DNA from: Actinomycetota bacterium
GTDB lineage: Bacteria; Actinomycetota; Acidimicrobiia; Acidimicrobiales; Ilumatobacteraceae
Assembly (NCBI GenBank): GCA_005789925.1
Contig: SXWG01000074.1
Location: 1-10,975 of the forward strand
Direction: 5' to 3'
Length of the DNA stretch: 10,975 nucleotides
Below, in pieces: positions 1-6,832 of this stretch. The notes under the pieces were generated by a model. It did not search any database. It was not told the DNA's origin and worked only from the letters and a program-made list of their open reading frames with translations. The translations under genes and the position numbers were made by a program. How positions within the stretch are numbered: the first letter of the stretch is position 1; every line of letters starts with the position of its first letter.

Positions 1-302
1 GGTACGCGTGGCTCTGCAAGCAGGAGAAAGGATCCAGCCCCGCTGCGTTACGACTGTTGTTCTTGAAAGACGGAAAGGCCGTCGAGACACGTCCACTTGA
101 GAACAAGGTGAACTTTCAACTGCAACGAGTGAAGGCGATCTACGGAGCGATCAAGCGCTCGTGCGAGACCAGGCAGTTCGGAACAAAAAAGGGTCCGCTC
201 TGTAACTATTGCGACTATCGACAGTGGTGCCCCGAGTTCGGTGGTGATCCGTCACGTGCCGCGATCGAGGCACCCGTGGTGTTGGGGGCTAAACCACGGT
301 GA
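1..302 (+). CDS. RecB-family PD-(D/E)XK nuclease, C-terminal fragment (5' end outside window)
   Basis: The reading frame is open from base 3 and ends at the TGA at 300-302, so the gene starts upstream of the window and about 99 C-terminal residues are visible. The end carries the pattern CNYCDYRQWC, preceded by the run Gly-Pro-Leu. Three closely spaced cysteines at the C-terminus are typical of Cas4/AddB/RecB-like PD-(D/E)XK exonucleases, where together with an upstream Cys they bind a 4Fe-4S cluster. A Cys near the visible start (YAWLCKQE) could belong to the same region, but this cannot be settled here. The segment ENKVNFQLQRVKAIYGAIKR looks like the terminal helix usually found before the Cys cluster. 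The nuclease active site lies outside the window, so activity is inferred from the tail alone. The likely role is in DNA repair or recombination. Its stop overlaps the start of the next gene, so the two are probably cotranscribed. Confidence 0.7.
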   Translation, partial: YAWLCKQEKGSSPAALRLLFLKDGKAVETRPLENKVNFQLQRVKAIYGAIKRSCETRQFGTKKGPLCNYCDYRQWCPEFGGDPSRAAIEAPVVLGAKPR

Positions 303-814
303 CACGAATAGACGACAGCGTCGATTCAATTCTCGAGCCCCTGCGTCGATCACGCACGAGCGCGAAGGTGTTCACCAGCGCAAGCCATGTCGGTGACTTC
401 AGTGTCGTGTGGCATGTCGCCGGACTTGTGTATGCGATCGGAAGCCTTGACCGCTTTCGTGAGGCCGTCGCATTGTCCGTCGCTCTCGGTGTCGAGAGCC
501 TCGTGGTGAACCAGGGCGTGAAACGCATGTTCAAGCGAGACCGACCCACGTGGCACGGTGACGATCGGACTCGAGTGAGAAAACCACGGACGTCGAGTTT
601 TCCGAGCGGCCATGCATCGTCGGCCACTTTCGCAGCGATCATCCTGACGTCGTTCACGGGCTGGCCCCTCGCGGCACTGTGGTGCGCCGTGGCTGTCATC
701 GTCGCGATCAGCAGGGTCGTCGTGCGCATCCACCATTTCACTGATGTTCTTGGTGGCGTCGTCGTCGGTGGTGTGCTCGGTCCCATCGCAGTTTCCGTCA
801 TTTCTCTCTTCTAA
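299..814 (+). CDS. PAP2-family membrane phosphatase
   Basis: This 171-residue protein carries all three signature motifs of the PAP2/phosphatidic acid phosphatase superfamily: K75-x6-R82-P83, P102-S103-G104-H105, and S138-R139-x5-H145-x3-D149. His105 and His145 would be the catalytic pair. Hydrophobic stretches near residues 36-48, 56-71, 106-120 and 123-138, and after 150, fit an integral membrane protein with the active site at the membrane face. Family members dephosphorylate lipid phosphates such as undecaprenyl diphosphate, phosphatidate or phosphatidylglycerophosphate; the substrate cannot be told from sequence. The start is a GTG at 299, overlapping the upstream stop by four bases (GTGA), which suggests translational coupling with the nuclease gene. 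A G-rich stretch (GGGGG) lies about 11 bases upstream. The protein is short for the family but the domain looks complete. Confidence 0.85.
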   Translation: MTRIDDSVDSILEPLRRSRTSAKVFTSASHVGDFSVVWHVAGLVYAIGSLDRFREAVALSVALGVESLVVNQGVKRMFKRDRPTWHGDDRTRVRKPRTSSFPSGHASSATFAAIILTSFTGWPLAALWCAVAVIVAISRVVVRIHHFTDVLGGVVVGGVLGPIAVSVISLF

Positions 815-862
815 AAGTGCCTCTCGACACTTCTTTCTGATTCGGGGAATAGCCCGAGACAT

Positions 863-869
863 AGAGAGG
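863..869 (+). promoter_or_regulatory. ribosome binding site for the DsbA-fold gene
   Basis: AGAGAGG lies 11 bases before the GTG at 881. It supports that GTG as the start. The spacing is at the long end, so confidence is moderate. Confidence 0.4.
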
Positions 870-880
870 TTGTTGCCTTT

Positions 881-1480
881 GTGTCCCGCGCGTTCGCCCT
901 CACCTATGACTATCGCTGTCCCTTCGGGCGCATCATGCACGACCATGTCGTGACGGGGCTTCGCGCCGGGGCCGACTGGGACGTCACCTTCCTGCCGTTC
1001 TGCCTCGGGCAGACCCACGTCGAAGAAGGCATGCCAGACGTGTGGGACGCACCTGCATCGGACACGGGCATCGATGCACTGCAGTTCTCGGTGTCTCTTC
1101 GTGACATGCAGCCGGACGTGTTCCTGGACTTCCATCACCGCTTGTACGAACACCGTCACACCGCCGGTGGAAGCCTCCGTGATCGCCGCATCCTGACCAA
1201 CTTCATTTCTGAAGCCGGTGGTGACGCCGCTGCTGCAATAGATGACGTGGAAAGTGGCCGACCGCTCAAGGTGATCAAGACTGAACACACCACATTCGCC
1301 GAGAGTCACGGAGTGTGGGGCGTACCCACATTTGTCGTGGGAGACGCAGCAGTGTTCGTTCGACTCATGAAGCCGGCTTTCGGTGATGCGGCCCTTGCCG
1401 TCTCGACGATCGATCGCATCCTTGACTATGTCGAGTGGTCCGAGATGAACGAGTTCAAGCACACACGCATACCGAACTAG
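881..1480 (+). CDS. DsbA-fold / HCCA-isomerase-like protein with a single active-site Cys
   Basis: This 199-residue protein fits the DsbA-like thioredoxin-fold family (the group that includes 2-hydroxychromene-2-carboxylate isomerases and FrnE-type proteins). It opens with a beta strand leading to YDYRCPFGR, where the position of the usual CxxC is C13-P14-F15-G16. The C-terminal half has the cis-proline loop GVWGVPTFVVGD (Pro149), and a helical insertion lies between the two. Only the first Cys is kept, so it cannot form the normal intramolecular disulfide; a glutathione/mycothiol-type transferase, a monothiol reductase or an isomerase role is more likely. There is no signal peptide, so it should be cytoplasmic. 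The start is a GTG preceded by AGAGAGG. It lies 66 bases after the phosphatase gene and 9 bases before the acyltransferase gene, so an operon with the latter is plausible. The substrate is unknown. Confidence 0.75.
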   Translation: MSRAFALTYDYRCPFGRIMHDHVVTGLRAGADWDVTFLPFCLGQTHVEEGMPDVWDAPASDTGIDALQFSVSLRDMQPDVFLDFHHRLYEHRHTAGGSLRDRRILTNFISEAGGDAAAAIDDVESGRPLKVIKTEHTTFAESHGVWGVPTFVVGDAAVFVRLMKPAFGDAALAVSTIDRILDYVEWSEMNEFKHTRIPN

Positions 1481-1483
1481 GTT
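1478..1483 (+). promoter_or_regulatory. possible -10 hexamer at the WS/DGAT start
   Basis: TAGGTT is followed by exactly six bases and then ATG 1490, the same geometry seen before several other genes in this window. It coincides with the TAG stop of the upstream gene, so it may be chance. No convincing -35 was found, and AGG here could also act as a weak Shine-Dalgarno sequence. Confidence 0.3.
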
Positions 1484-1489
1484 CGTCAC

Positions 1490-2965
1490 ATGTCCAGTCA
1501 GGCACGTCGCATGAGCGACACAGAGGCCCTCATGTGGCGCCTCGAGAAAGACCCCTTTCTCGCCTCGACTTTCGCCAACATCACCATCCTCGATCGTCCG
1601 CTCGACTCTGACGCTCTATTCGCACGACTCGAACGAACCTCATATGTTTTTCCCCGACTACGCCGACGAGTTCAACCGGTTCCAGGGAACTTCGGTCCGC
1701 CATTGTGGGTTGACGACGCGGCATTCGATATTCGTTATCACGTCCGCCACATCTCACTTCCAGAGCCCGGAACACTTCGGCAGTTGCTCGACTTGGCGAC
1801 CCTCATCGTCGCCGATCCTTTCGACAGGTCGCGACCGCTCTGGCAGTTCTTCATCGTCGACGGACTGATAGGCGGTCGCGGCGCACTGATTCAGAAGTTG
1901 CATCACACCGTCACCGACGGACAAGGCGGCGTCGAGTTGTCACTGAACTTCATCGACCTCGAACGAACGCCTGCGCCACCGCCGCCTCTCGATCCCGATC
2001 TCATCGAGCGAGTCGAAGAGGAAAGGCAACAAACACCGCAAGTGGAAATGCTGCGTGGAGCAGTGTCCGACAGTTTGCGCATTCCACTCGGCATGTTGCG
2101 ACAAATGCGCGATGTCATCTCCGATCCGAAACTTCTCGGATCGCTCGGCCCCGAGACACTGCAGACGGTTCGCGGCGTGATGAACGAGGTCACGACCATC
2201 GACCCTGCTCGGTCACCTCTGTGGAAAGAGCGTTCACTTCGCCGACAAGTCGAGGTGATTCGCGCTCCGTACAAACAACTCCGCGCTGCGAGCAAACACC
2301 TCGGTGGGACGCTGAACACTGCTTTCATCACGGCAGCGGCAACTGCGGCAGGCGCGTACCATCGGGCGCTCGGTACACCGATTGAAGAGCTGCGCACGTC
2401 GATGGCCATCAGCACCCGCACCGATGCCATGAGTGAAGGTGGAAACGCGTTCTCGCTCATCAGGTTCCTCGTGCCGACGGGGGACATGCCGATTGAAGAG
2501 CGCTTTGCCGCCATCAACGAGATCGTCCAGGCATCGCGGTCGAACTCTGGTGGCGATGCACTCGCCTCCGCGTCGTCGGTCGCTTCCCTGCTTCCCACGT
2601 CGGTGATCACTCGGTTCGCCCGGGTACAAGGCGAGACAGTCGACTTCGCCACGTCGAACGTGCGCGCCGCGGGCATACCGCTCTACATCGCCGGGGCGTT
2701 GGTGCTGGAGAACTATCCCCTCGGACCACTTGCCGGGACGGCCTTCAACCTGACGCTGCTGTCATACAACGGAAGCATGGACATGGGGCTGAACATGGAC
2801 GCAGCCGCCGTCGCTGAACCAGCGTTGCTCCGAGACGAATTGGTGAAGGCATTCACTCAAATAGTGAGGCTCGATCCGACGCCACCAGAAGTGGCGACGA
2901 CACTTGTGGCACCCACCGTGCCGACAGAACCGACTAAGAAGCGGTGGTGGCAGCGCTCGCGGTGA
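1490..2965 (+). CDS. wax ester synthase / diacylglycerol acyltransferase (WS/DGAT)
   Basis: This 491-residue protein matches the bacterial WS/DGAT family in length and layout. The acyltransferase motif HHxxxDG is present as H138-H139-TVT-D143-G144, with His139 as the expected catalytic base. Other family landmarks are the N-terminal SDTEALMWRLE segment, the PFDRSRPLWQ stretch (110-119), the GGNAFSLIRFLVP segment of the C-terminal half, and FNLTLLSYNGSMDMGL near the end. The enzyme would join acyl-CoA to a fatty alcohol or diacylglycerol, making storage wax esters or triacylglycerol, probably at the inner membrane face or on lipid droplets. I chose ATG 1490; an ATG at 1511 would remove seven residues and match the usual family N-terminus better. 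The tail is basic and Trp-containing (KKRWWQRSR). The last 32 bases overlap the 3' end of the convergent small gene. Confidence 0.93.
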   Translation: MSSQARRMSDTEALMWRLEKDPFLASTFANITILDRPLDSDALFARLERTSYVFPRLRRRVQPVPGNFGPPLWVDDAAFDIRYHVRHISLPEPGTLRQLLDLATLIVADPFDRSRPLWQFFIVDGLIGGRGALIQKLHHTVTDGQGGVELSLNFIDLERTPAPPPPLDPDLIERVEEERQQTPQVEMLRGAVSDSLRIPLGMLRQMRDVISDPKLLGSLGPETLQTVRGVMNEVTTIDPARSPLWKERSLRRQVEVIRAPYKQLRAASKHLGGTLNTAFITAAATAAGAYHRALGTPIEELRTSMAISTRTDAMSEGGNAFSLIRFLVPTGDMPIEERFAAINEIVQASRSNSGGDALASASSVASLLPTSVITRFARVQGETVDFATSNVRAAGIPLYIAGALVLENYPLGPLAGTAFNLTLLSYNGSMDMGLNMDAAAVAEPALLRDELVKAFTQIVRLDPTPPEVATTLVAPTVPTEPTKKRWWQRSR

Positions 2966-3140
2966 GGAGCGTCCTCACGTCGAGCAACAAGTCTGCGACT
3001 TCGTTAGACGACACCAATTCACGACGCAACATTTCGGCAAGAGCCTTGTCGATGACGCTGAGCGCATCGGTGATGACGATCGAGTCGATGCCCTGAGCGC
3101 CGGACACCATCGGTGTCACCTCTTGCGTCGTGTGTGTCAT
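2934..3140 (-). CDS. small hypothetical protein, 68 aa
   Basis: I do not recognise this protein. It is 68 residues long, with a flexible N-terminus (MTHTTQEVTPMVSGAQG) followed by a predicted helical stretch of alternating hydrophobic and acidic residues (DSIVITDALSVIDKALAEML, then VADLLLDVRTLL) and an Ala/Thr tail. It has no Cys, signal peptide or membrane segment. The case that it is real rests on three points: a strong Shine-Dalgarno sequence (AAGGGGA) about 8 bases before its ATG, its position filling the only gap between the acyltransferase and the SDR gene, and a composition that looks like a folded helical protein. Its 3' end overlaps the acyltransferase tail by 32 bases on the opposite strand. 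It is divergent from the SDR gene, with 136 bases between their starts. A small helical adaptor or regulator is possible, but no function can be assigned. Confidence 0.6.
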   Translation of the reverse strand: MTHTTQEVTPMVSGAQGIDSIVITDALSVIDKALAEMLRRELVSSNEVADLLLDVRTLLTASAATTAS

Positions 3141-3147
3141 GTCGTCT

Positions 3148-3154
3148 TCCCCTT
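3148..3154 (-). promoter_or_regulatory. strong ribosome binding site for the 68-aa gene
   Basis: On the minus strand AAGGGGA ends about 7-8 bases before the ATG at 3140. It is the clearest Shine-Dalgarno sequence in the window and decides the start of this small gene. Confidence 0.65.
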
Positions 3155-3262
3155 CCGATCGGCACGAGCCGTTCTGGTCTGGTATCCAGCACGGTATCGG
3201 TCCGTTCCCCCCTGATGCGCATCGTAGTGAGGTCGTTCGTCACTCGGGTGGCATTCGGGTCG

Positions 3263-3268
3263 TACAGT
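3263..3268 (+). promoter_or_regulatory. candidate -10 hexamer, leaderless start of the SDR gene
   Basis: TACAGT lies 8 bases before ATG 3277, and no Shine-Dalgarno sequence is visible upstream of that ATG. Transcription from this hexamer would begin at or within a couple of bases of the start codon. The -35 region is weak. Confidence 0.4.
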
Positions 3269-3276
3269 CTGAATCC

Positions 3277-4107
3277 ATGGATGTGAACGGAAAAACAGTC
3301 GTCGTCACGGGTGCCGCTAACGGCATTGGTCGCGCCTTGGCCCGTCGCTTTCACGCCGATGGCGCATCGGTCGTGATTGCCGACCGAGCGGAGACTCCCC
3401 TCCTCGAGCTCGAACGTGAGTTGAATACTCGCCGCGCAGGATCTGCACATGCCGTGCTCGCAGACATCAGTACCGAGCTCGGCAACAAGACACTCATCGA
3501 CAGTGCACGTCAGACATTCGGACGTGTCCATCTCTTCTTTGCGAATGCTGGTGTGGCCTTCGGTATGGACCTCGAGCACAGTGATGAGTCCGACTGGAAC
3601 GCGTCGTTCGACATCAACATCCATGCACATCGCTGGGCAGCAAGACATCTCATCGATGACTGGGTGGCACATGGTGACGGCTACTTCTGCTCCACTGCTT
3701 CTGCTGCGGGTTTGTTGGCACAGATCGGCTCTGCTCCGTATTCGGTCACCAAGCACGCAGCGGTCGCTTTCGCAGAATGGTTGTCAATCACCTACGGCGA
3801 CAGGGGTTTGAAAGTCAGTTGCCTTTGCCCGCAAGGAGTCAACACGAACATGTTGAACCCTCCCGACACGCCGCGAGACAATGTGAAGAACATCGACGTG
3901 CGGGGCGGCGACGTCGTGCGCGCGGCAGGAGCCGTGCTCGAGCCAGAAGAGGTCGCTGACGTGGTCGCCGCGGCAATCAGGGATGAACGCTTCCTCATCT
4001 TGCCCCACCCGGAAGTGGCCATGTACGAGCAGAACCGCACGGCAGACCGTGAGAAATGGCTGGCTGGCATGCGCAAGCTGCAACGACGCATCTTCGGAGC
4101 AGCCTGA
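3277..4107 (+). CDS. short-chain dehydrogenase/reductase (SDR), NAD-type
   Basis: This 276-residue classical SDR has the glycine-rich cofactor motif TGAANGIG (11-18), an Asp at the end of the second strand (D36, which usually selects NAD over NADP), the DI pair at 63-64, the NAG motif (90-92), and the catalytic set N114, S142, Y155 and K159 (YSVTK). Family members oxidise or reduce alcohols and ketones on steroids, acyl chains, sugars or aromatic compounds; the substrate is not readable. I chose ATG 3277 because the protein then begins directly with the Rossmann fold (MDVNGKTVVVTG), as in most family members; upstream codons in frame look like non-coding sequence. The C-terminus (ILPHPEVAMYEQNRTADREKWLAGMRKLQR) resembles SDRs found beside lipid and steroid genes in actinobacteria. 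The AttH-like gene follows after 34 bases, and the two may act together. Confidence 0.9.
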   Translation: MDVNGKTVVVTGAANGIGRALARRFHADGASVVIADRAETPLLELERELNTRRAGSAHAVLADISTELGNKTLIDSARQTFGRVHLFFANAGVAFGMDLEHSDESDWNASFDINIHAHRWAARHLIDDWVAHGDGYFCSTASAAGLLAQIGSAPYSVTKHAAVAFAEWLSITYGDRGLKVSCLCPQGVNTNMLNPPDTPRDNVKNIDVRGGDVVRAAGAVLEPEEVADVVAAAIRDERFLILPHPEVAMYEQNRTADREKWLAGMRKLQRRIFGAA

Positions 4108-4129
4108 CAACGACGTCTCGTCGATGATT

Positions 4130-4135
4130 TAGGGT
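4130..4135 (+). promoter_or_regulatory. candidate -10 hexamer / weak RBS before the AttH-like gene
   Basis: TAGGGT is followed by six bases and ATG 4142, matching the spacing at other starts in the window. AGGG within it is also 7 bases from the ATG and could serve as a Shine-Dalgarno sequence, so the site is ambiguous. No good -35 is visible. Confidence 0.35.
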
Positions 4136-4141
4136 TCGGCC

Positions 4142-5167
4142 ATGGGAGTGCGCCTCGAACCCGCCGACGAATACATGCATGAGTTGGGACCTGAGCCCAA
4201 TTTCAACGAGAGCATGTATGTGAACTGCTTCGACCCGTCGCAAGGAATCGGTGGATGGTTCCGCATGGGCAATCGCGCAAACGAGGGTTACGCAGAGATG
4301 ACCATATGCATATACCTGCCCGACGGTCGTGTTGCATTCATCTTCAAACGACCATCAATCAGCAACAACGACGCATTGAGCGCCGGCGGACTCACGTGGA
4401 CCATGGTCACTCCCTTCGAAGAGCTTCGCATCGACTACTCGGGAAAGTTGTGCGTCCTCACAGATCCTCTCGAGATGGCTGACCCGAAGAAGGCTTTCAC
4501 CAACAATCCATATTCAGAAGGCGAAGTGCACATCACCTTCCGCGGCGGTGGTCGCGCATCGATGTTCGGCGGAGAACCTGACACTCCGCACGAGACACCA
4601 GGCGAAGAGTTCGCCCGTGGCCACTACGAGCAACTTGTCGCCGCAAGCGGAACCATACGTGTTGGTGATGAAGAGTGGTCGATCTCTGGGCACGGATTGC
4701 GCGACCACTCGTGGGGGCCTCGCTATTGGCAAGCACCGTGGTATTACCGATGGTTGACGGCGAATTTCGGAAGCAACTTCGGGTTCATGACGAGCCGTAT
4801 CGCCAAGAAAGATGGGCCGGGCACACGAGGTGGGTTCGTGTGGGAGAACGGCACCATTCACCTGTGTGACGACTGCGCGGTCAGCACTGACTTTGTCGGT
4901 GATGACAAGTACCACTCGAAGGTACGAGGAAAACTTCGGTCGTCACGAAGTGGAAAAGAGTGGACTTTTGAGGGCGAGGTGATGAACCTCATCCCTCTCC
5001 GTAATCGTCGTCAGGACCCCGAAGGAAACTGGCTGCACACACGCATCAGCGAAGGAATGACCCGTTGGACAGTGACGTCTGGTGAGAACATGGGTGCCGT
5101 CGGCTACGGATTGAGTGAATACCTCGATCAGATCATCGACGGTGCACCTGTCGGCATCGCAGAGTGA
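4142..5167 (+). CDS. AttH/CrtC-like (lipocalin-type) protein of unknown function
   Basis: This 341-residue protein has no signal peptide or membrane segment. It is rich in beta-strand-like, aromatic sequence and contains the motif GHGLRDHSWGPR (183-194), followed by a Trp/Tyr-rich stretch (YWQAPWYYRWL). A conserved G-x-x-x-RDHSWG segment is typical of a group of uncharacterised actinobacterial and proteobacterial proteins with a two-domain, lipocalin-like fold related to AttH and the carotenoid hydratase CrtC; I believe these fall in the DUF7064 group, but that needs a profile search. Members are often found near lipid, steroid or terpenoid genes, and a role in binding or converting a hydrophobic compound is a reasonable guess. 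It follows the SDR gene after 34 bases on the same strand, which fits joint action on one substrate. The 3' end faces the convergent isomerase-family gene across a 16-base gap. Confidence 0.7.
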   Translation: MGVRLEPADEYMHELGPEPNFNESMYVNCFDPSQGIGGWFRMGNRANEGYAEMTICIYLPDGRVAFIFKRPSISNNDALSAGGLTWTMVTPFEELRIDYSGKLCVLTDPLEMADPKKAFTNNPYSEGEVHITFRGGGRASMFGGEPDTPHETPGEEFARGHYEQLVAASGTIRVGDEEWSISGHGLRDHSWGPRYWQAPWYYRWLTANFGSNFGFMTSRIAKKDGPGTRGGFVWENGTIHLCDDCAVSTDFVGDDKYHSKVRGKLRSSRSGKEWTFEGEVMNLIPLRNRRQDPEGNWLHTRISEGMTRWTVTSGENMGAVGYGLSEYLDQIIDGAPVGIAE

Positions 5168-5169
5168 CG

Positions 5170-5190
5170 GCTGTATTCGCGCGTTACAGC
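5170..5190. terminator. short inverted repeat between convergent genes, possible bidirectional terminator
   Basis: GCTGTA and TACAGC form a perfect 6-bp stem around a 9-base loop. The repeat spans the gap between the stops of the two convergent genes and includes the TAA of the minus-strand gene. There is no T-tract on either side, so intrinsic termination is uncertain. Confidence 0.3.
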
Positions 5191-5909
5191 GCAGTGCGCT
5201 CGATGAGTCGTTGCGCCACGTCTGTCGCGCCGATGACCTCGACGGTTGACAGCGGCTGACGGCGCCACAACACCAACAGCAGCTGGCTAGCCGAACCTCG
5301 AATGGCGCATGTGCCCTTTGCGTGCTCACGCGTGACGACCACGTTTCCGGGCTCTGGTTCGTCAATGAGCCACTCGCCATTCACATCGGTGCAATGAATG
5401 TGCACTGAACCGCCGGGGGCAGGCATCGCCTCGCGTTGAAGACGCAGAAAGTTGTGCAAGAACTCATCGATGCCGTCGCTTGCCATTGAAGCTGGCATAC
5501 GTGATGCAGGACCGACTGCTGTCGCGGCGTCCCACGCGTGCACCATCGTCTCCTGAGTCATTCGACGCACTGCCCACATCGCATGTGCAGGCCCCACCCA
5601 CGACCAAATCTCTTCGTCGATAGGAGTGGCTTCAAGTACGTCGAGCAACTTGTCGGCACCGCTCGTGAACGTCGCGACAAGCACGTCATCGCCCACTCGT
5701 TTGTACGGACGCAACTTGTCGAAACCCTGCACCTTGTCAGCGACGATCTGCACCATCGCATCATGAACACGAGTGCAGTGCCACACGAGATGCGACATGG
5801 TCCAGTTCGGACACGCTGGCACCGGGCGCAACAAATTCCCCTCAGCAACTGCTGCGATGTTGGCGACAGAGTCGCGGAGTGTCGCGAGGTATTCGTGTCG
5901 CTCGAGCAT
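5184..5909 (-). CDS. mycothiol-dependent maleylpyruvate isomerase-family protein (MDMPI/DinB fold)
   Basis: This 241-residue protein has the two-domain layout of the actinobacterial MDMPI family. The N-terminal four-helix DinB-like domain carries PACPNWTMSHLVWH and later TQETMVHAWDA. His44, Glu120 and His124 sit where this family's three metal ligands are expected (H, then E-x3-H). The C-terminal part (about 155-241) ends with the family-typical segment GTCAIRGSASQLLLVLWRR. Known members include mycothiol-dependent maleylpyruvate isomerase of gentisate breakdown, but most paralogues have unknown substrates and probably act as mycothiol S-transferases in the cytoplasm. I chose ATG 5909 because AAGGG lies 9 bases upstream. 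A GTG at 5915 is also possible and would overlap the upstream oxidoreductase stop in the classic GTGA manner. Either way, the gene is coupled to the F420-type oxidoreductase. Confidence 0.85.
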   Translation of the reverse strand: MLERHEYLATLRDSVANIAAVAEGNLLRPVPACPNWTMSHLVWHCTRVHDAMVQIVADKVQGFDKLRPYKRVGDDVLVATFTSGADKLLDVLEATPIDEEIWSWVGPAHAMWAVRRMTQETMVHAWDAATAVGPASRMPASMASDGIDEFLHNFLRLQREAMPAPGGSVHIHCTDVNGEWLIDEPEPGNVVVTREHAKGTCAIRGSASQLLLVLWRRQPLSTVEVIGATDVAQRLIERTAL

Positions 5910-5911
5910 CG

Positions 5912-6820
5912 TCACCAGCCCTTGGTCGCGTCGGCGAGTTCGCGCCACTGTTCTAACGGCACGGTGCCTGGAGCAGCACCAAGCACCTGGACACACACAT
6001 GGTCGGCACCCGCATCGAGATGTTGCTTGATGCGAGCCAACACCTTGTCGGTGCTTCCCCAGCCGACTATTGCGTCGACAATCGCATCCGAAGCGCCGGT
6101 GATGTCAGTTTCATCCCATCCGAGCCGCTTCAGATTGTTCGCGTAGTTCGGCAACGCGAGATACATCGCCATGTACTGGCGCGCCACCTCTCGCGCACGA
6201 CTCGCATCAGTCTCGAACACGACTGCCACCTCCGGCGCGAGCAACGCCTCGGGACCCATGATTGCGCGAGCTTCAGCTGTGTGCTCGACAGGGGTGAAAT
6301 ACGGATGCGCACCCTCGGTACGTTCCGCAGCAAGGGCCAACATCTTCGGCCCCAACGCCGCGAGCACACGGCGCGGAGCGACTGTCGGGGGTGCGGCAAA
6401 GAACATGCCACGATCCATCGCGTCGAGATACTCGACCATCGTGGTGTACGGCTTCGAGTAACTCTTTCCGTGCGCACCCTCGACCATCGGCTGATGACTG
6501 ACCCCGATACCGAGTACGAAGCGCCCAGGAAAAGCCTCACTCACTGTCTTCCATCCGGCTTGCATGGTTTGAGCAGTGCGCGCGTGCAGACTTGCGATTC
6601 CTGTTGCCAACACCAGCGTCGACGTTGCTGACAACAACGCTGTGCAACTCGCGAACGGCTCACGACCGACGGCTTCTGGCACCCACAGAGCGCGAAATCC
6701 CATCGACTCGATCTCAGAGGCGATGTCACATGCCTGCGACATCGGGACTGTGTCGAGATCAAAGGCCCATAGACCTACTTTTCCGAGGCTGGCGGCGGTG
6801 GCACGAGAGTCAGACGACAT
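5912..6820 (-). CDS. F420-type LLM-class oxidoreductase (TIGR03620-like)
   Basis: This 302-residue protein belongs to the luciferase-like monooxygenase (TIM barrel) superfamily. The opening strand (LGKVGLWAFDLD), the segment ESMGFRALWVPEAVGREPF, the GIASLHARTAQTMQAGWKTVSEAFPGRFVLGIGVSHQP block and the late segment ADHVCVQVLG are typical of actinobacterial F420-dependent members. Family members use reduced F420 or FMN to oxidise or reduce alcohols, aldehydes and activated ring compounds; the cofactor is inferred from the subfamily rather than a unique residue. I chose ATG 6820 because the protein then begins just before the barrel; the in-frame extension to 6934 looks non-coding and would run through the thiolase promoter. 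The gene overlaps the next minus-strand gene, suggesting one transcript encoding two detoxification-type enzymes. Confidence 0.88.
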   Translation of the reverse strand: MSSDSRATAASLGKVGLWAFDLDTVPMSQACDIASEIESMGFRALWVPEAVGREPFASCTALLSATSTLVLATGIASLHARTAQTMQAGWKTVSEAFPGRFVLGIGVSHQPMVEGAHGKSYSKPYTTMVEYLDAMDRGMFFAAPPTVAPRRVLAALGPKMLALAAERTEGAHPYFTPVEHTAEARAIMGPEALLAPEVAVVFETDASRAREVARQYMAMYLALPNYANNLKRLGWDETDITGASDAIVDAIVGWGSTDKVLARIKQHLDAGADHVCVQVLGAAPGTVPLEQWRELADATKGW

Positions 6821-6826
6821 GTCCTC

Positions 6827-6832
6827 ACCGTA
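6827..6832 (-). promoter_or_regulatory. candidate -10 hexamer of the LLM oxidoreductase gene
   Basis: On the minus strand TACGGT is followed by six bases (GAGGAC) and ATG 6820. The GAGG lies only two bases from the ATG, which is too close for a good ribosome binding site, so leaderless transcription is plausible. No clear -35 was found. Confidence 0.4.

Noticed and set aside
842..857. TCGGG/CCCGA hairpin between the phosphatase and DsbA-fold genes
   Set aside because: Only 5 bp of stem, with no T-tract and no riboswitch-like structure around it; expected by chance at this GC.
350..1489. Long minus-strand ORF (379 codons) opposite the phosphatase and DsbA-fold genes
   Set aside because: Its translation is rich in His, Arg, Asp and Cys with no recognisable domain, while both plus-strand genes opposite it carry complete family motifs. 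It is an antisense shadow of high-GC codon use.
1903..2676. Minus-strand ORF inside the acyltransferase gene
   Set aside because: Ser/Arg-rich translation without motifs, fully contained in a gene with a clear HHxxxDG site.
3130..3276. N-terminal extension of the SDR gene
   Set aside because: The extra residues do not resemble an SDR, overlap the start of the divergent 68-residue gene, and precede a proper Rossmann start at 3277.
5916..5996. N-terminal extension of the MDMPI-family gene
   Set aside because: Cys/Arg-rich and inside the end of the LLM gene; the family's usual start fits 5909 or 5915.
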